DNA from: Parelaphostrongylus tenuis
Lineage: Eukaryota > Nematoda > Chromadorea > Rhabditida > Metastrongylidae
Assembly: GCA_019055375.1 (NCBI GenBank)
Contig: JAHQIW010000384.1
Span: 62,001-126,000, forward strand
DNA length: 64,000 nt
Reading direction: 5' to 3'
A program made the position numbers and the translations under genes. The notes beneath the pieces are model-generated. The model had not been told where the DNA came from. It saw only the letters and a program-made list of their open reading frames with translations, and ran no database searches. How positions within the stretch are numbered: position 1 is the first letter of the stretch; every line of letters starts with the position of its first letter. Shown here one piece after another: positions 47,201 through 57,535 of this stretch.

Positions 47201-49973
47201 ATCCTTTTGAATTGACTGGTTTTAGCAATGGATATGATGCTGAAAAAAATTAAGTTGTCTTATAAGTTCTCTCAAATTCCGGTAGTTTTGAGAATTCGTT
47301 TGTTATTCCCTTGAAAAACCAACTAATTAACAATATACACCATCATGATCAATCATATGGAACCACTTACTGGACAAGAGTTTGGTGCCCTGCTTCCAGA
47401 AAAAATAAGGCTGGCGATCAAAGCGGTGAGTGATTGAACTACGTCGTAGTCTTAAATATTATCCTCCGCAGATGATGCATCCAGGGCGGAAGTAATGATA
47501 ATCTAATGAAACAATATCAGGGCTATACGGCAGAACTGGTGCAGTCGTCCAGATCCATTTCAGGTAGCTGGTCAATACTTGAATTCTCCGAGACATCATT
47601 TTGCTGTAGCCCATTCCAGTTAAATGGCGAGCAGTGGTGCTACGGCCGTAATCAGTTGTCTGCTCAAGCTATTAGAGCATTATCCAGCATAGCACAGCCT
47701 TTCGGGATTAAGTTCTGTTAGAAGGAAACAAATGAAGAAAGGACCTCATTCTCTGAACAAGAATACTCATGAGAGTCGCTACGTGGCTGTTTTGATATAG
47801 ACCTTAACATGACAATGTTGCATTGAAAGTGAAACCGTACTTCACATCGGCCATGCAATTTTACGTTACTTCGCAGGGAGCACGAAAAGCACATGAACGC
47901 TTACAGAAAATCTTGTAGTATCAAAGTCGTGCGTTTAATTTGGAGTTCCTATCAAAGCTAAACAAAAATTCTTAATTGATTAACAGAAATCGTATCTCAC
48001 ATGTGTAACTCATCTGTGCCTTCGATCGAACGCCGTATTAAAACCGCGGCAGCCCCATGAGACTCCCTCACCACAGCCTGTAAATTAGCCAAAAAAAGCA
48101 CATGCTCGCGTATGTGAATCAATCCTATTTTTCTTGCTACACTGTAGAAAAACGGTTTATCTAGAAAATAACCACAGCGTTGGAACACTTGAGTCTTAGA
48201 CTATTGAATTGTTACTGGTACTCTAAAGAAAGAGCTCTGTCCTGCAAGAAAAAATTGCGTGTCAAGCAAATATTTTTTCCTCTGTTACAGCATCAAAAAA
48301 GGTTCTTTCATTAAATTGCCTTGTGGCATACTAGCCAGAGATTCAAAGTTTGTAATTACTAAGAGTGCAACGAAAGGAAAACGCTCAGAGAAACGTTTTC
48401 TCCATTTGCTCCCCGGTAACAGAAAACCACCTCTTTTGGGAAAAACGAACAATTTTCAATCTCGAGGATATCCCTCCTGCGGCATTTCACTGGACGTTGT
48501 TGTTGACTGTTGGAGAGAGTTGAGGGATAAAGCTCAGCTCTACGCGAGCTGCGACGAGCATCACAACCACGAGGTCATGGACTCCTCTAACGTGGAAAAA
48601 AGGCATGGAAAACATGAAAAAAAAACCAGTAAATCAATGGAACAATCCAACGCACCTCCAATAGCGATCAGTGATATGCGCAACTTCGAACCTCAAATGT
48701 AAATTAAACCTGTACCTCGCTCTTTTCCGAAACTCGTGCAAAGCATCCGCACTGCCTAAGCTTCGCAGACCAAACTGTTGGGAGTTGATTACTGACAGAT
48801 CCATATCTTGTATCGCACTGTGATAAATGGAACATGGGCCTAGGTAGTGCAAATGTTTAACAAGTGCCTCAAGAAGGGGGGGGGGGGGAGGGGTTAGGAT
48901 TTTTTCTTTGCACCCTGTTGCTGACTGCTTACCCTATGAATTTTCTGTGCTGATCACAATACTTGCATGCCATTCGTTTTCTAAATTGCCATCCGAAAGC
49001 TGTATGTTTTTACTGAATTCGGCTATTATTGAGAAATGTTGCGTTCTTTTTGACTGTGGCCAAGTGCTGGCCAAGTGCAACCTTCTCATATAACCTACCT
49101 GCCTTCTTTTTTTTCTTTCGAATTTACAATTTTGATTCTTTCTGGTTATAAAGAAACAAATGAAAAGCGACCTCATTCGCTGAAAAGGAGCTTTTCGTCA
49201 GAATGTAGGTATTCATTTGGAAGCTGAGAGTCAGTCTACAGTCATGCGTCGCTAGTCCTCGAAAAGCCTTTTTTGACGTCGCAAGAAAATTCCTTGCGTT
49301 GCAAGCGTCCGTACTTTTCACCAAACAGACCTCTTTCTTTAGACTTTATCAGCAATAGTACGACAGCTCAATCGTTTCTGATTACGATGCTGTATTTATA
49401 TCTTAATAGGACTATTTATCTGAAGCGCGACAGATAAAATAATTTGACTTTGCACCTGCGATCAAAGGGGTCTTTGGCCAGTTTACGTAAAGCTGGCCGA
49501 GGTTACCGCGTGCGCCGGCGCGATGTCGTAAGCCCGATGCATGGTCTGTGTGTCGTTATGTGTCTATCGAACTTTGCTATTACTTCAAAAATTGATTTCA
49601 TTCATTTACACTTCACTCTCCACAATTTTAGGTCTTTCTTCATTTTTATGCAGCATGTGGCATCTTGGTAAGAATGTATGGGTGTAAACTCTTCTCCAAA
49701 AAATTGTATACTGCTCTTCGTCAAATGTGCTTCGTAAGAAATCATATCTCGCAACAAAGAAGAGACAAAGTCGCTGTTTTTTATAAACCGACTTCATTTC
49801 AGGTGAATCCGATCTTTATGGTTGTGCTGCCGATCTATTCACTTCATCGGCTTAAGTACTACAAACTACACAGAAGCAACAATATTCGATCAGTTGTGAT
49901 GATGGAGAGTCGAGGTTTAGCTGGCACTCGAAACTATGAGGAGGCTATTGGCAGAGCGTGGAAGCACAGTTGA
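37406..49973 (+). CDS. Srb/Srab-type seven-transmembrane chemoreceptor gene (multi-exon; may be decayed)
   Basis: Nematode serpentine receptors of the Sra/Srab/Srb superfamily are membrane G-protein-coupled receptors, mostly in chemosensory neurons. Supported exons: 37406-37447, 37524-37664, 37905-37967, 38065-38173, 39896-40003, 40741-40937, 47014-47100, 49632-49667 and 49803-49973, most with good GT/AG sites and matching phases. Family hallmarks in order: EYPLYRIVQ before helix 1, FRRNIK after it, NKPCDF at the start of helix 3, GRIVAK..SKKYES after it, helices 4 and 5, LTSRYQTREN before helix 6, NPIFMVVLP in helix 7, and the tail MESRGLAGTRNYEEAI..W, close to the C. elegans SRB tail pattern. 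Problems: the junction between the fourth and fifth listed exons does not keep frame with the strongest sites; no exon for most of helix 6 was found between 47.1 and 49.6 kb; and the usual Glu-Arg after helix 3 is Gly-Arg. It is either a real gene with an odd exon I missed, or a recent pseudogene. Confidence 0.8.
37524..37664 (+). CDS. Receptor exon 2 (helix 1)
   Basis: A pyrimidine-rich acceptor ending TGCTTAAG precedes 47 codons, NGLDLLEYPLYRIVQ through a hydrophobic helix to GSAFRRNIK, with donor AAG|GTAAGG. Phase 0 at both ends. Confidence 0.85.
37905..37967 (+). CDS. Receptor exon 3 (helix 2)
   Basis: Acceptor TTGTTTATAG, 21 codons (IIMLSYYSLALLHSTSY...), donor GAG|GTGAGT, phase 0 on both sides. 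It continues the NIK motif as in other Srb receptors. Confidence 0.85.
38065..38173 (+). CDS. Receptor exon 4 (loop and helix 3)
   Basis: Acceptor CCGTTCTCAG, then IYGISSSLVNKPCDFFSS... and a hydrophobic stretch to NLWH, with donor CATG|GTAAGC. This donor leaves phase 1, which does not match the next exon. Extending to a weak GT at 38180 would restore the frame to a C|CTT start at 39904. Confidence 0.75.
39896..40003 (+). CDS. Receptor exon 5 (end of helix 3, helix 4)
   Basis: Acceptor AATTATTTAG (or TTCTCAG eight bases further), then ILSLVAMCVGRIVAKVYSKK YESNG..LGLLLSIFT, donor ACG|GTGAAG. The R..AK...KYE pattern is the Sra/Srb signature after helix 3, except that Gly replaces the usual Glu before the Arg. 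Confidence 0.8.
40166..40711. mobile_element. Long-inverted-repeat element (546 bp) in a receptor intron
   Basis: Ends TCCTGGGTATTTATGAGTTA and its inverse TGTGTTAGACGG-type partner, followed by GACGGCGACAAATGAA. Arms of about 200 bp nearly abut. It sits between receptor exons 5 and 6, ending 30 bp before the exon 6 acceptor. Confidence 0.75.
40741..40937 (+). CDS. Receptor exon 6 (helix 4 end, extracellular loop, helix 5)
   Basis: Acceptor AAGTACAG, 65 codons plus two bases (GVGVVIAACYLYDIDDF..., SVPQAAIEKYNQVDQF, a hydrophobic helix, LSRINKKQYSK), donor AAA|GTAAGA. Phase 0 in and phase 2 out. A 545-bp inverted-repeat element occupies the preceding intron. Confidence 0.85.
43056..43380. mobile_element. 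MITE-like fold-back, about 325 bp
   Basis: Arms of about 150 bp: AAGTGCTATACAGGCGCCTG on the left matches the inverse of CAGGCGCCTGTTTAGCACTT on the right. The match continues through ACTC.TCAG.AGCA, TTCAGC, ATGAGGT.ACAC and TATGAAGG blocks. It lies in a receptor intron. Confidence 0.7.
44241..44280. repeat. TA microsatellite
   Basis: Simple (TA)n run with one G interruption near its start. Confidence 0.95.
45003..45300 (-). mobile_element. tRNA-derived SINE-like element, copy 2
   Basis: Same head (GGCGCAGTGGTTAGAGGTGC, GGTTAGATCTT) and body (GGCTCACCAAGTCGTCC, GGTACCAGACTGGTCTCAGA, GGCCATATATGC) as the 21-kb copy, with many substitutions. It lies in an intron of the receptor gene. Confidence 0.7.
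46050..46500 (+). pseudogene. Internally deleted mariner transposase relic
   Basis: Starts with the same 5' non-coding sequence as the other mariner copies (TTTTTTTGCAAACATTTTGGT), followed by a degraded N-terminus. After a deletion it reads ILLHDEARLHVAKSIENV, a copy of the LLHDNARPHVA block with the second catalytic Asp. One frame over it reads LPLLLYSHNITPLNYHL, matching the conserved block that carries the third catalytic Asp, here Asn. It lies inside an intron of the receptor gene. Confidence 0.75.
47014..47100 (+). CDS. Receptor exon 7 (loop before helix 6)
   Basis: Acceptor TGTAATTTCAG. The first base completes the AAA codon from exon 6, giving KSTATLTSRYQTREN and FVTTQFAAHITTLQ. The SRYQ..EN motif is conserved before helix 6 in this superfamily. 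The donor AAGT|GTGAGT leaves phase 2. The preceding intron is about 6 kb. Confidence 0.85.
48876..48894 (+). repeat. G-tract
   Basis: Thirteen consecutive G, one A, then five G and TTAGG. Possible slippage or G-quadruplex site, in the receptor intron that lacks an identified helix-6 exon. Confidence 0.9.
49632..49667 (+). CDS. Receptor mini-exon 8 (start of helix 7)
   Basis: Acceptor CACAATTTTAG, 12 codons (VFLHFYAACGIL), donor TTG|GTAAGA. In frame with the last exon it gives ACGIL-VNPIFMVVLP, a typical helix-7 sequence. Confidence 0.7.
49803..49973 (+). CDS. Receptor last exon (helix 7 and cytoplasmic tail, stop)
   Basis: Acceptor CTTCATTTCAG, then VNPIFMVVLPIYSLHRL, a basic segment, SVVMMESRGLAGTRNYEEA and a C-terminal IGRAWKHS before TGA. 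The SRG..G.RNYE.AI..W tail is highly characteristic of the Srb/Srab group. Confidence 0.88.
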   Translation: MNPIFMVVLPIYSLHRLKYYKLHRSNNIRSVVMMESRGLAGTRNYEEAIGRAWKHS

Positions 49974-50580
49974 CACTCCTGATTTCGCACTTATTTGATT
50001 ATCATCTTAACAGTCGACGTCGGTGTAGAACTGAGACTTGTATGTGCATAAACTGACACCACGGTAATCATTGCTAACATGTTGATAGAAGAATCGAGAA
50101 GCTCTCAAGCAACAGAAATTCGTCACCAGTTCACAGTGGCCCTAGCAAGACGTGTCTTTCTCCATGTGGGTCTCTACTGACACGGGAGGCACGCGGGTCT
50201 AATCAAACTTCCTTCCGTGGATAGATTTACACATTAGTAACAAAACTGCTTTAGAGCGTACAAACTCTGATTACAAAACATTATTGTAATTCCGTAAGTC
50301 ATTACTTGAGCCAAATATGCATGATTATCGGTTGAAGCTTGCTGGCAGCCATGTCTTTTTATCATAGATGCAGTAACATTCAGTGAATAATAACACAGGC
50401 GCCATTCACGCTCACAGAACGATAGAGAGATGTCTCTTCTACAAATCTATCACTTTACAACCACACACGCCTTTTGGTTATTTGAAAATTATTTCTTAGT
50501 TTCGAAAAGCTAGGGTGCCCGTAAAGGCTGAAAATTAGGGATCTTCGCCAGTGGTTGGTTAGCTAATCACCGCAGTTTCA

Positions 50581-50770
50581 CGGCGGGCGCAGTGACCGAG
50601 TGGTTGTGGCGCTTGTCGCGTGGAGCCAACCTCCACCCTGAACCCTCTCCGGCAATCAGCAAAAACGCCCCATTGAACGCCACAGCCAGGCTACCCTCGA
50701 GATGACCGGGAGACTTGATCAAGCAGTGTTCTACAGCTATCAAGAAGAAAAAGAAGAAAACAAAATATTA
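50581..50770 (+). mobile_element. Possible SINE with tRNA-Leu/Ser-like head
   Basis: GCAGTGACCGAGTGGTTGTGG resembles a class II tRNA D-arm (box A). About 120 bp later comes an A-rich tail, AAGAAGAAAAAGAAGAAAAC. Box B is not convincing. Only one copy in the window. Confidence 0.35.
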
Positions 50771-50980
50771 AAAGCACTGATTCGCATAGACAAAAAAACC
50801 GCTGATTTTGTGCTTGATGCGATTGAAATCTAACTCTGGTGATTTTTTTTAAAGGAATTTTGGAGGTGATTAACTGATTGAATTGACCTTTCCAGGCTCT
50901 GAAGAAGAACTGCCGAAACGTCAGTTGTTGAACAAAGATTATTGTAACACCTCTTGTTCGGCTCAAAGAAGAAAATTATG

Positions 50981-51026
<46 letters not shown>
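50981..51026. repeat. TA microsatellite next to RTE copy 5
   Basis: (AT)n with one G interruption. It ends exactly where the RTE tail begins on the minus strand. Confidence 0.95.
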
Positions 51027-51029
<3 letters not shown>

Positions 51030-51625
51030 CTGTATCACCTTTCCTCCCTTCCATCGTCGAGTGAGTGGAGCGGACACCAGCAGCACTTCCATTTTCCCTT
51101 TCGCGCGCTAGAGTAGCCAGTGGTTCCTCCTTGCTCCAGGGATTCGCTGAGCATCGTATCTTTCTTCTAGGCTCTCGTGAAGAAATTTGACCATCGGGTC
51201 GATACGTGCCCGGCCCACCTTATTTTTGATAGCATGGCGTGTAGAACGGCATCCTCGACCTTCGAACAACGACGTAAGCCAGAACTTTGAATCCCTTCTT
51301 TCATTTACGAAATGGCTATACTCCTGGTACCGACCTCTCAACTGCGCGTTCAACAACGCTAATGATCTTTCATCCTGCTTACGCAGCGGCCAGGTTTTTT
51401 TTTTCATATTTAGGGCGGGGATAACTGTTAAATCGAAAAGGTGGGCACGGAGTCAAAGGCTATTCGTTTTCTTCACTACATCCTTGATGCTTTCAAACGT
51501 ATGAAGCTAGGTCGCTCATATTGTTGACTTCGGGACCTAGTTAGACGTACTGGAGCATTTAGAGATGTTCGTTTCGTTAAGCGTAAATGGAGCATTCAAA
51601 ACCAACCCATCCGTTCCTCATAGAC
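51027..51625 (-). mobile_element. RTE 3'-end fragment (copy 5)
   Basis: On the minus strand this covers the RTE C-terminal region (RKQDERSLA..., VGRARIDP, EERYDAQRIPGARRNHW) to the 3' tail GGTGATACAGGTG. It has several frameshifts and internal deletions, and reaches upstream to the equivalent of GGAACGGATGGG near 51620. Both sides are AT microsatellites, so the insertion target was probably a TA repeat. Confidence 0.85.
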
Positions 51626-51660
51626 AACCTCCACCCTCCTTTTCCTCTCGCTACATCTAA

Positions 51661-51712
51661 CATATATATATATTATATATATATATATATATATGCATGT
51701 GTATATATGTAT
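51661..51712. repeat. TA microsatellite on the other side of RTE copy 5
   Basis: (TA)n with TATGCATGTGTATA at its right end. Confidence 0.9.
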
Positions 51713-51930
51713 GCTGGTTTCTCTCCTTCATTCGATCGATTTTTATAGAACTCCTTTAGGAAGAATCAGAGTTTGATAATGGCAAAACATGTGCTAAGCC
51801 GCTTCTGAGGTTTCATAAGTGCTAAACGCCACTCCCCCACAAGGAGACCTCACAAGCGGCTCGAAATAAGTCAAGTTATTATAAGACTATCACTGATTCT
51901 TCTATTTCCAGTATGAAAATTGGTCGTTCT

Positions 51931-52688
51931 CTGTCATACCCTGGCAAATAAATACTCGACCTCATGTGCTCGACGTGAATTTTCATAGCAATGTTAGCAA
52001 TCATTCGAATGATCAAATCTCTGGCTAGAGCTGGATGTAGCCGAGTCTTCAGAACACTCTTTTATAACGATGCGAAAAACAAAGTAAAAATTAATCTCAC
52101 ACTGGTAGCACCCGTTCATTTCCATCACGCTTATAATTTCCTGGAAGCACGAAAGTTATATGAACTCTCAGAAAAAATTTCGTAGTTACTGATTCAATCG
52201 TTTTATTTCAAATTTATTTCAAAGCGGAGAAAAACAATTGATGAACAAATTGCATCCCACATGTGCAACATATGCACAGGTAACTTGCGCATTCGAATGA
52301 TTACTTATAGTATGAAGAAAGAGCCCTGGCTGGCGAGGCATAAAGCACAAATCTTTTTTTTCTCCTACAGCGCTATCAAGACAGTTACCAGAAATCAAAT
52401 GCAAGTTTGAGATTTTCGAGACCTGTGCTATCGAAAGAGTACGGTCAGTCTAAAGGAGGAGTTTCGTCGAGCGAAACATAAGCGAGACAACAAAAACGTC
52501 TGGTCCTGTTGAATACAATTTATTTTGGAATTTTACAGCGTCATAAAAGGGTGTTTTGGAAAACCGGCAACGTACGACTCCAGCCAAGGATCTAAGCTGC
52601 ATTGCATGCTGCAATGATTGCTAACGCTCTTGTGAAAAATTCTTGTCCAGCGAATGAGGTCGAACATTCATTTGCCACCGAATAACAG
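51931..52688. mobile_element. Long-inverted-repeat element (about 750 bp)
   Basis: Arms begin with CTGGCAAATAAATACTCGACC on the left and the inverse of GGTGGCAAATGAATGTTCGA on the right, then share CTCATTCGCTGG and GTTAGCAATCATTCGAA-type blocks. No coding frame. Confidence 0.65.
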
Positions 52689-53322
52689 GAAAGTGCGGGA
52701 AAATTTTATTTTAAGTGGCCCATTCTACAATGACCAGTGACCAAGTTGCACACACGGGGCGCTTAGCAACGCTATCGCTAAACGAGGTCTCAAATTTTCA
52801 GTCTTTGCGAACTTCTCAGCTTTTAAAACCTAACAATATTTTTTCACAAATCAGGAACTTTGAGTAGTTGAGAAAATGAGAGATGTGTAGAGGAGTATCG
52901 CTCTCTGGGTGTGAATGGTATTTATGCTGTAGTTTCATTTGCGAAAATTTCATTACGTCTACCTTGAAAACTAATACCTGTCAGCATTTAGATGTATTCT
53001 GAAGATGATATTGATTTATTTCGGTATTTCCCTGTAACCGCGCATTCCGTACAATGGTTATGAATTATCATGGCAAATGAAAAGTTGGTGAAAAGTATTA
53101 CGGTCTATGCACTGTTGAATTGCATGGTTCGATAATGAAATATAGTCTTGAATAAATTTGGCTATATCCAGAGAGAGTGTCTTAAGCCGTTTCGACGTCA
53201 GCACGGGTTTATATCGTGATTGAAACAACTTAATGTCAACCATTCTACCATTCTCGCTGTTTGAAATAAGTTGCAAATCTTTTGTTTCGAGTGTTTTCTC
53301 AAGACTACAGCTCAAATTTCAC

Positions 53323-54240
53323 TTAGCCAAGTAATTATTTTGAGCCACTCATGTCATGTGGTCTGCTAAAAAGGCTGACATATAGAGACCGATACAGTTG
53401 TTTCGACCTTGCACTATCGTCAGTCAGGCAGTTACCCTTTCTCGTCTTTTGCCAATCCTGTGTGGGCGCTCCCTCCCCACACTAAGAGTTAGCGACGACG
53501 AACGTTTTACACTAAATGTCTAGTGAAATTATCACCGAACACAAAGTGTTGCACACTCGATTGTTCTTGGCTAGTATCTATAATATATCAAATTTTTCGT
53601 TTCGAGAGTTTTCTTAGGACCACAACTTATCTCAATATGCCTGATAATCATTATTTGAGCCACGCATGTCAGTGGTCTATTGAAGAGGGCTGACTTATAG
53701 AGCCCAATACACGTGTTTCAATGTTGCGATCTCGTCAGTCGGGCAGTTATCCTTTCTCGTCTTTTGCCAATCCTGTGTGGGTGCTCCTAAAGACGAGGAA
53801 GGGTAACTGCCCGACTGACGAGATCGCAAGATCGAAACACGTGCATCAGGCTATATGAGTCAGCCCACTTTAACAGGCCGCATGACATGCGTGGCTCAAA
53901 AATGATTATTTGGCATATTGAAATTTAAGCTGTGGTCATCAGAAAACACACGAAACAAAAGATATGATATATTAGGTATACTAGCTAAGAGCAATCGAGT
54001 GTACAAAACTCTGTGTTTGGTGATAATTTCACTGGACATAAAGTGTAAAACGTTCGTAGTCGCTAACTTTCAGTGTGAGGACTGGAGCACCCACACAGGA
54101 TTGGCAAAAGACGAGAAAGTGTAACTGCCCGACCGACGAGACTACAAGGTCAAAACACGTGTATCGGGCTCTATGAGTCAGCCCTTTTCAACAGATCACA
54201 TAACATGCGTGGTTTAGAAATGATTAGTTGGCAATTACAA
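53323..54240. repeat. Nested palindrome, about 0.9 kb
   Basis: Four related blocks in the order A-B-B'-A'. B (about 53590-53785) and B' (53790-53980) are near-perfect inverse copies that almost touch. A and A' form an outer pair. All share GAGCCAC.CATGTCA, CGTCAGTCGGGCAGTTA, TCGTCTTTTGCCAATCCTG and GAGCAATCGA-type segments. Confidence 0.78.
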
Positions 54241-54244
54241 AATT

Positions 54245-56910
54245 AACTGCATTATAGCATTGTCTTAAACTGCAATTACTTTTGCTTTGAACCTCTAAGT
54301 ATTCTCAAGTGCGAAAAACGGTTCTTCTCTTTCAAAATCTTCCACATTAATTTGCTTTGATGACTCATTGAAGGATTGCGCTTGGTATGGCAATAAAGGT
54401 TCACAGTTAATCTGTAAAACCTTTGGATAATGAGCGTCCAAATCGTGTGCTCCGTGTCAACCAAGCGAATGCCAGCCACATATGTAAAAATTTTGTTAAG
54501 TTCAGCTGCATTACCATGCATGTTCACTTCCAGATTATAATTACTACGCTGTCGCTTAGGAAAGACATCATTGCAGGGTGAAAAAAGTCATGTAATTTCT
54601 CGATTCGTGACTGATGTCTAAGTGTGCACGACTGTATTATTTAACTAAACTAAGTAGCGCAGTATGAGCTAGTTAAAAAACCTTTGTATATATCAATCAC
54701 AAAGACGTACCACAAATTGCTCACTACTCGTACTAAAGAACAAGTTGATGTTTGGACACATTTTATTTACATTAAATAATGGTTTTCAGTGATGATGATG
54801 ATGTCTCACATTAGTGATACCGTTCTCCCAAATGAAATTGGTACCAATTCATCGACCTTGAAAGAATAAAAGGCTTTGAAGTTGCTGAACCTCAGATTGA
54901 AGCAAAAGTATCAGTATAGCAGAACGCCTTCAATTATCACGCTACACATGCCTAGCTACTATTATCTCTTTCAAAGGTGTCATGCTGAGAAATGATGTTT
55001 ATACAAAACAATTTCTGAAGTTCTACTAAGCGGCTCTTACATAGAACATATGGATAACATTCAACAAGAGGCGATTAGTTTGTTTACCTTTTAAACATAG
55101 TTGCTCAATAAGTCACGAAGGAACAAGTCGAGTATAAATCATAAGAAAAAGCGAAATTTTAGTAAACTCGATTGCTAACCTGGATCACGTGGTAATCGCC
55201 ATTTACTCTTCGTGTCTTCATGAGCTATGTCTGAAAGCTGAATAAAGTGATCACCTCTTGTTTAAATGTATTTATATGTTCTATGTGAGAGCCGTTTCGC
55301 AAAGCTTCGGAAATTCTTCGGTGTTGCTAGAGCCTTTCCAGGACTCCAAAAACAATGAATCGGTCGAAATTTTATATCTACTTACACATAATGCACAATA
55401 CAGTTGGAAAACGAAAGGCATATCGATTAAGGAGGAACGGTTTCCAAGAATTTTTGCGTTACCCACACGTTCGGTGTGCTACGCTTTGCAGTAACAGTCA
55501 TTGGACTTGGTTGTGAGGGAGATGATGTTATGATCGGAACAACTGGCTTATGCATGATGTTTAAGATTGTGGGTCATAACAAACGACCCCTGTGCCTTTA
55601 CACGACGACATATTTGTTGTTGAAGGCCTACATCTATAGACTGGCAAATAGAATCTTTTATATTTTCAATAAGTGCCATAACAGACCTCACGAAAGGCTT
55701 GAGATATGCTGTCAAGATGCATCAATTTCAAGCAAAGATTTAAGAAACAGTCGATCTTATAGATCAATTTTGGTCTACCAGCCGAAATCTACCGACTGAA
55801 CAGTGGTGATGGACCAGTTAGAACCAAGAGTGTTATTGTACACTATGCCATCACCACCTTAATGTGGGCTAGGGGTCACTGACATAGAAACCAAAACCTC
55901 CGAAACACCGGTGTATGACCCTGGCGTACCAGCCTCATACACATTCGTTGCTAATTCTCCTAATACTTTTGTTTATATTATAAACGGCATAGAACAATAG
56001 ACTTCTCAAGCAAGACTAAAGGACGGAGGTACTAGCACGGCGATGGGGTCCCGTGCTGAGAACGATGAGACGATATATCAGATGCTCAGGCGGCGGGTCA
56101 AAGGCCGGCTGCGGTCGATCATTTGAGGCCAGTCCACTGCACCGCTCGGTTGTCCTCCTCGTTCCTTGTCGTTTCTTTCTCATATTGCCTATTTGTTATT
56201 AATTTAATGTTGCTTGCGACCCAACGTAACCCCGAAGGACAAAACATGGCTTACGACTTTTCGGGCACGCATCTCATAGGACATAGAGTTACTTACCACC
56301 TTCTTATATGATCATCGATTGGATGTTGCTCCACTGACAATGGTCATTGCAAGCTCGTTCAATGAAGGCGAGCAGAATAGGGAAGGTCATGGGCGACTTA
56401 CCGCCGGGGCACAGGTATCAGGCTCTTGATATTGGTCTTGACCATATTATGCTGACGCAGTCACGACATCTATAATATGCACGAGTCGAAAGCCTGCATA
56501 CCATCCCGAGGTTTCGTCTTTCCGAGGTAGCCATGGTAATTCCACAAGCCCCTGTTTCCTGGTCGTTGCTTGAAAACCCTCTTGTTAGCTGAGATAACGC
56601 TCGTGACTGTCAGCTGATTGTCGTTCCTCGTCTTCACGTGTTCATGACGTGTCGAATAAATCACTATGTGAAACCCAGTCACGATCGATCGAACTGCGAC
56701 AGTTCATCGATCAAATCAATTGCTTTTTTACGTAATACACTATTGAACCGTTATTTGTATAGTTTATGTATTATTACTTAATATTTTTTATTTCAGGTTG
56801 TTTTCTTTTGCTCTAAAAATAAATAAACCGCGTGGCAGGCTCCTTCCGCGCACTAACGCTGAGTACTACGACAACCGAGCAAAGTATTCTCTACTCAAAT
56901 CAGTATAATC
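54245..56910. other. Unassigned region
   Basis: Frames of 78 and 107 codons at 55258-55494 and 55476-55799 overlap and match nothing known to me. 56040-56150 and 56480-56660 are GC-richer than their surroundings and may be an unrecognised transposon. Confidence 0.35.
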
Positions 56911-56916
56911 CTTTAT

Positions 56917-57003
56917 ATGTACGAGACACCCCACTATAAGGGACTGGCTCAAACAGAAGGCACCATATTACTGACGAGGCTGGAAGGCCGAATATGCTAC
57001 CAG
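56917..57003 (+). CDS. Possible first coding exon
   Basis: ATG and 28 further codons (MYETPHYKGLAQTEG, TILLTRLEGRICYQ) end at a good donor, CAG|GTAAAT. Repeats follow immediately and no second exon was found. Confidence 0.25.
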
Positions 57004-57180
57004 GTAAATGTTCTTCTTTTGTTATTACGTAGAAATATTTTTCTACACAGTACTGCACTTCAGCTGCTAACCACGCGCAGCATGAGAACTATCATCAAAC
57101 TTTTTCTAATTAACCATTTCTAGCGGTGCAATGATGTTTCAAAAGATACCCATTGATGAAGAGTGATGTACAAAACTTTT

Positions 57181-57252
57181 GCGTCAGGCGGGACTAAAAC
57201 CCGCACCTCATCTTTCCAGGAATGCGTGCTCTATCCGCTACACTACTGACGC
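57181..57252 (-). repeat. tRNA-like repeat module T4
   Basis: The best-folding copy: perfect 7-bp acceptor stem GCGTCAG/CTGACGC, D-arm GTGT..GCAC, T-arm GCGGG-TTTTAGT-CCCGC with five pairs. The rest of the unit carries TATCTGTCAGC/GCTGACAGATA and ACCGC-TTCTA-GCGGT. Confidence 0.75.
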
Positions 57253-57535
57253 CCATTTTGCACATCACTCTTTTCACGCTACCGCGCATCTATCTGTCAG
57301 CCGCCAGCCGTCAACGGCCTAGCCCGTGTAGTCGGTCTCGACATGGAACCCAGTCACGCTGACAGATATTGCGTAGTGAAGATCAAGCAAAATTCTTTTT
57401 TCTAACCGCTTCTAGCGGTGTTATGATGTTTCAAATAGACACAAATAAACAGACAGTAGATAGACTAAATAGATAATAGATATAATAGATTCAAATAGAT
57501 GCGCTGTAGCGTAAAAAGAGCGATGTGCAAAATGG

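Noticed and set aside
48259..48702. 147-codon frame
   Set aside because: The first half is sequence of the long-inverted-repeat family (ACAGCATCAAAAAAGG type) and the second half matches nothing; likely chance.
49333..49440. Candidate helix-6 exon after CTTTATCAG
   Set aside because: The same sequence type occurs at 30450-30510 as part of a dispersed repeat, so it is not receptor coding sequence.
57181..57252. Functional tRNA gene at T4
   Set aside because: The anticodon arm pairs poorly, the T-loop is TTTTAGT, and near copies occur throughout the window; better explained as a repeat family.
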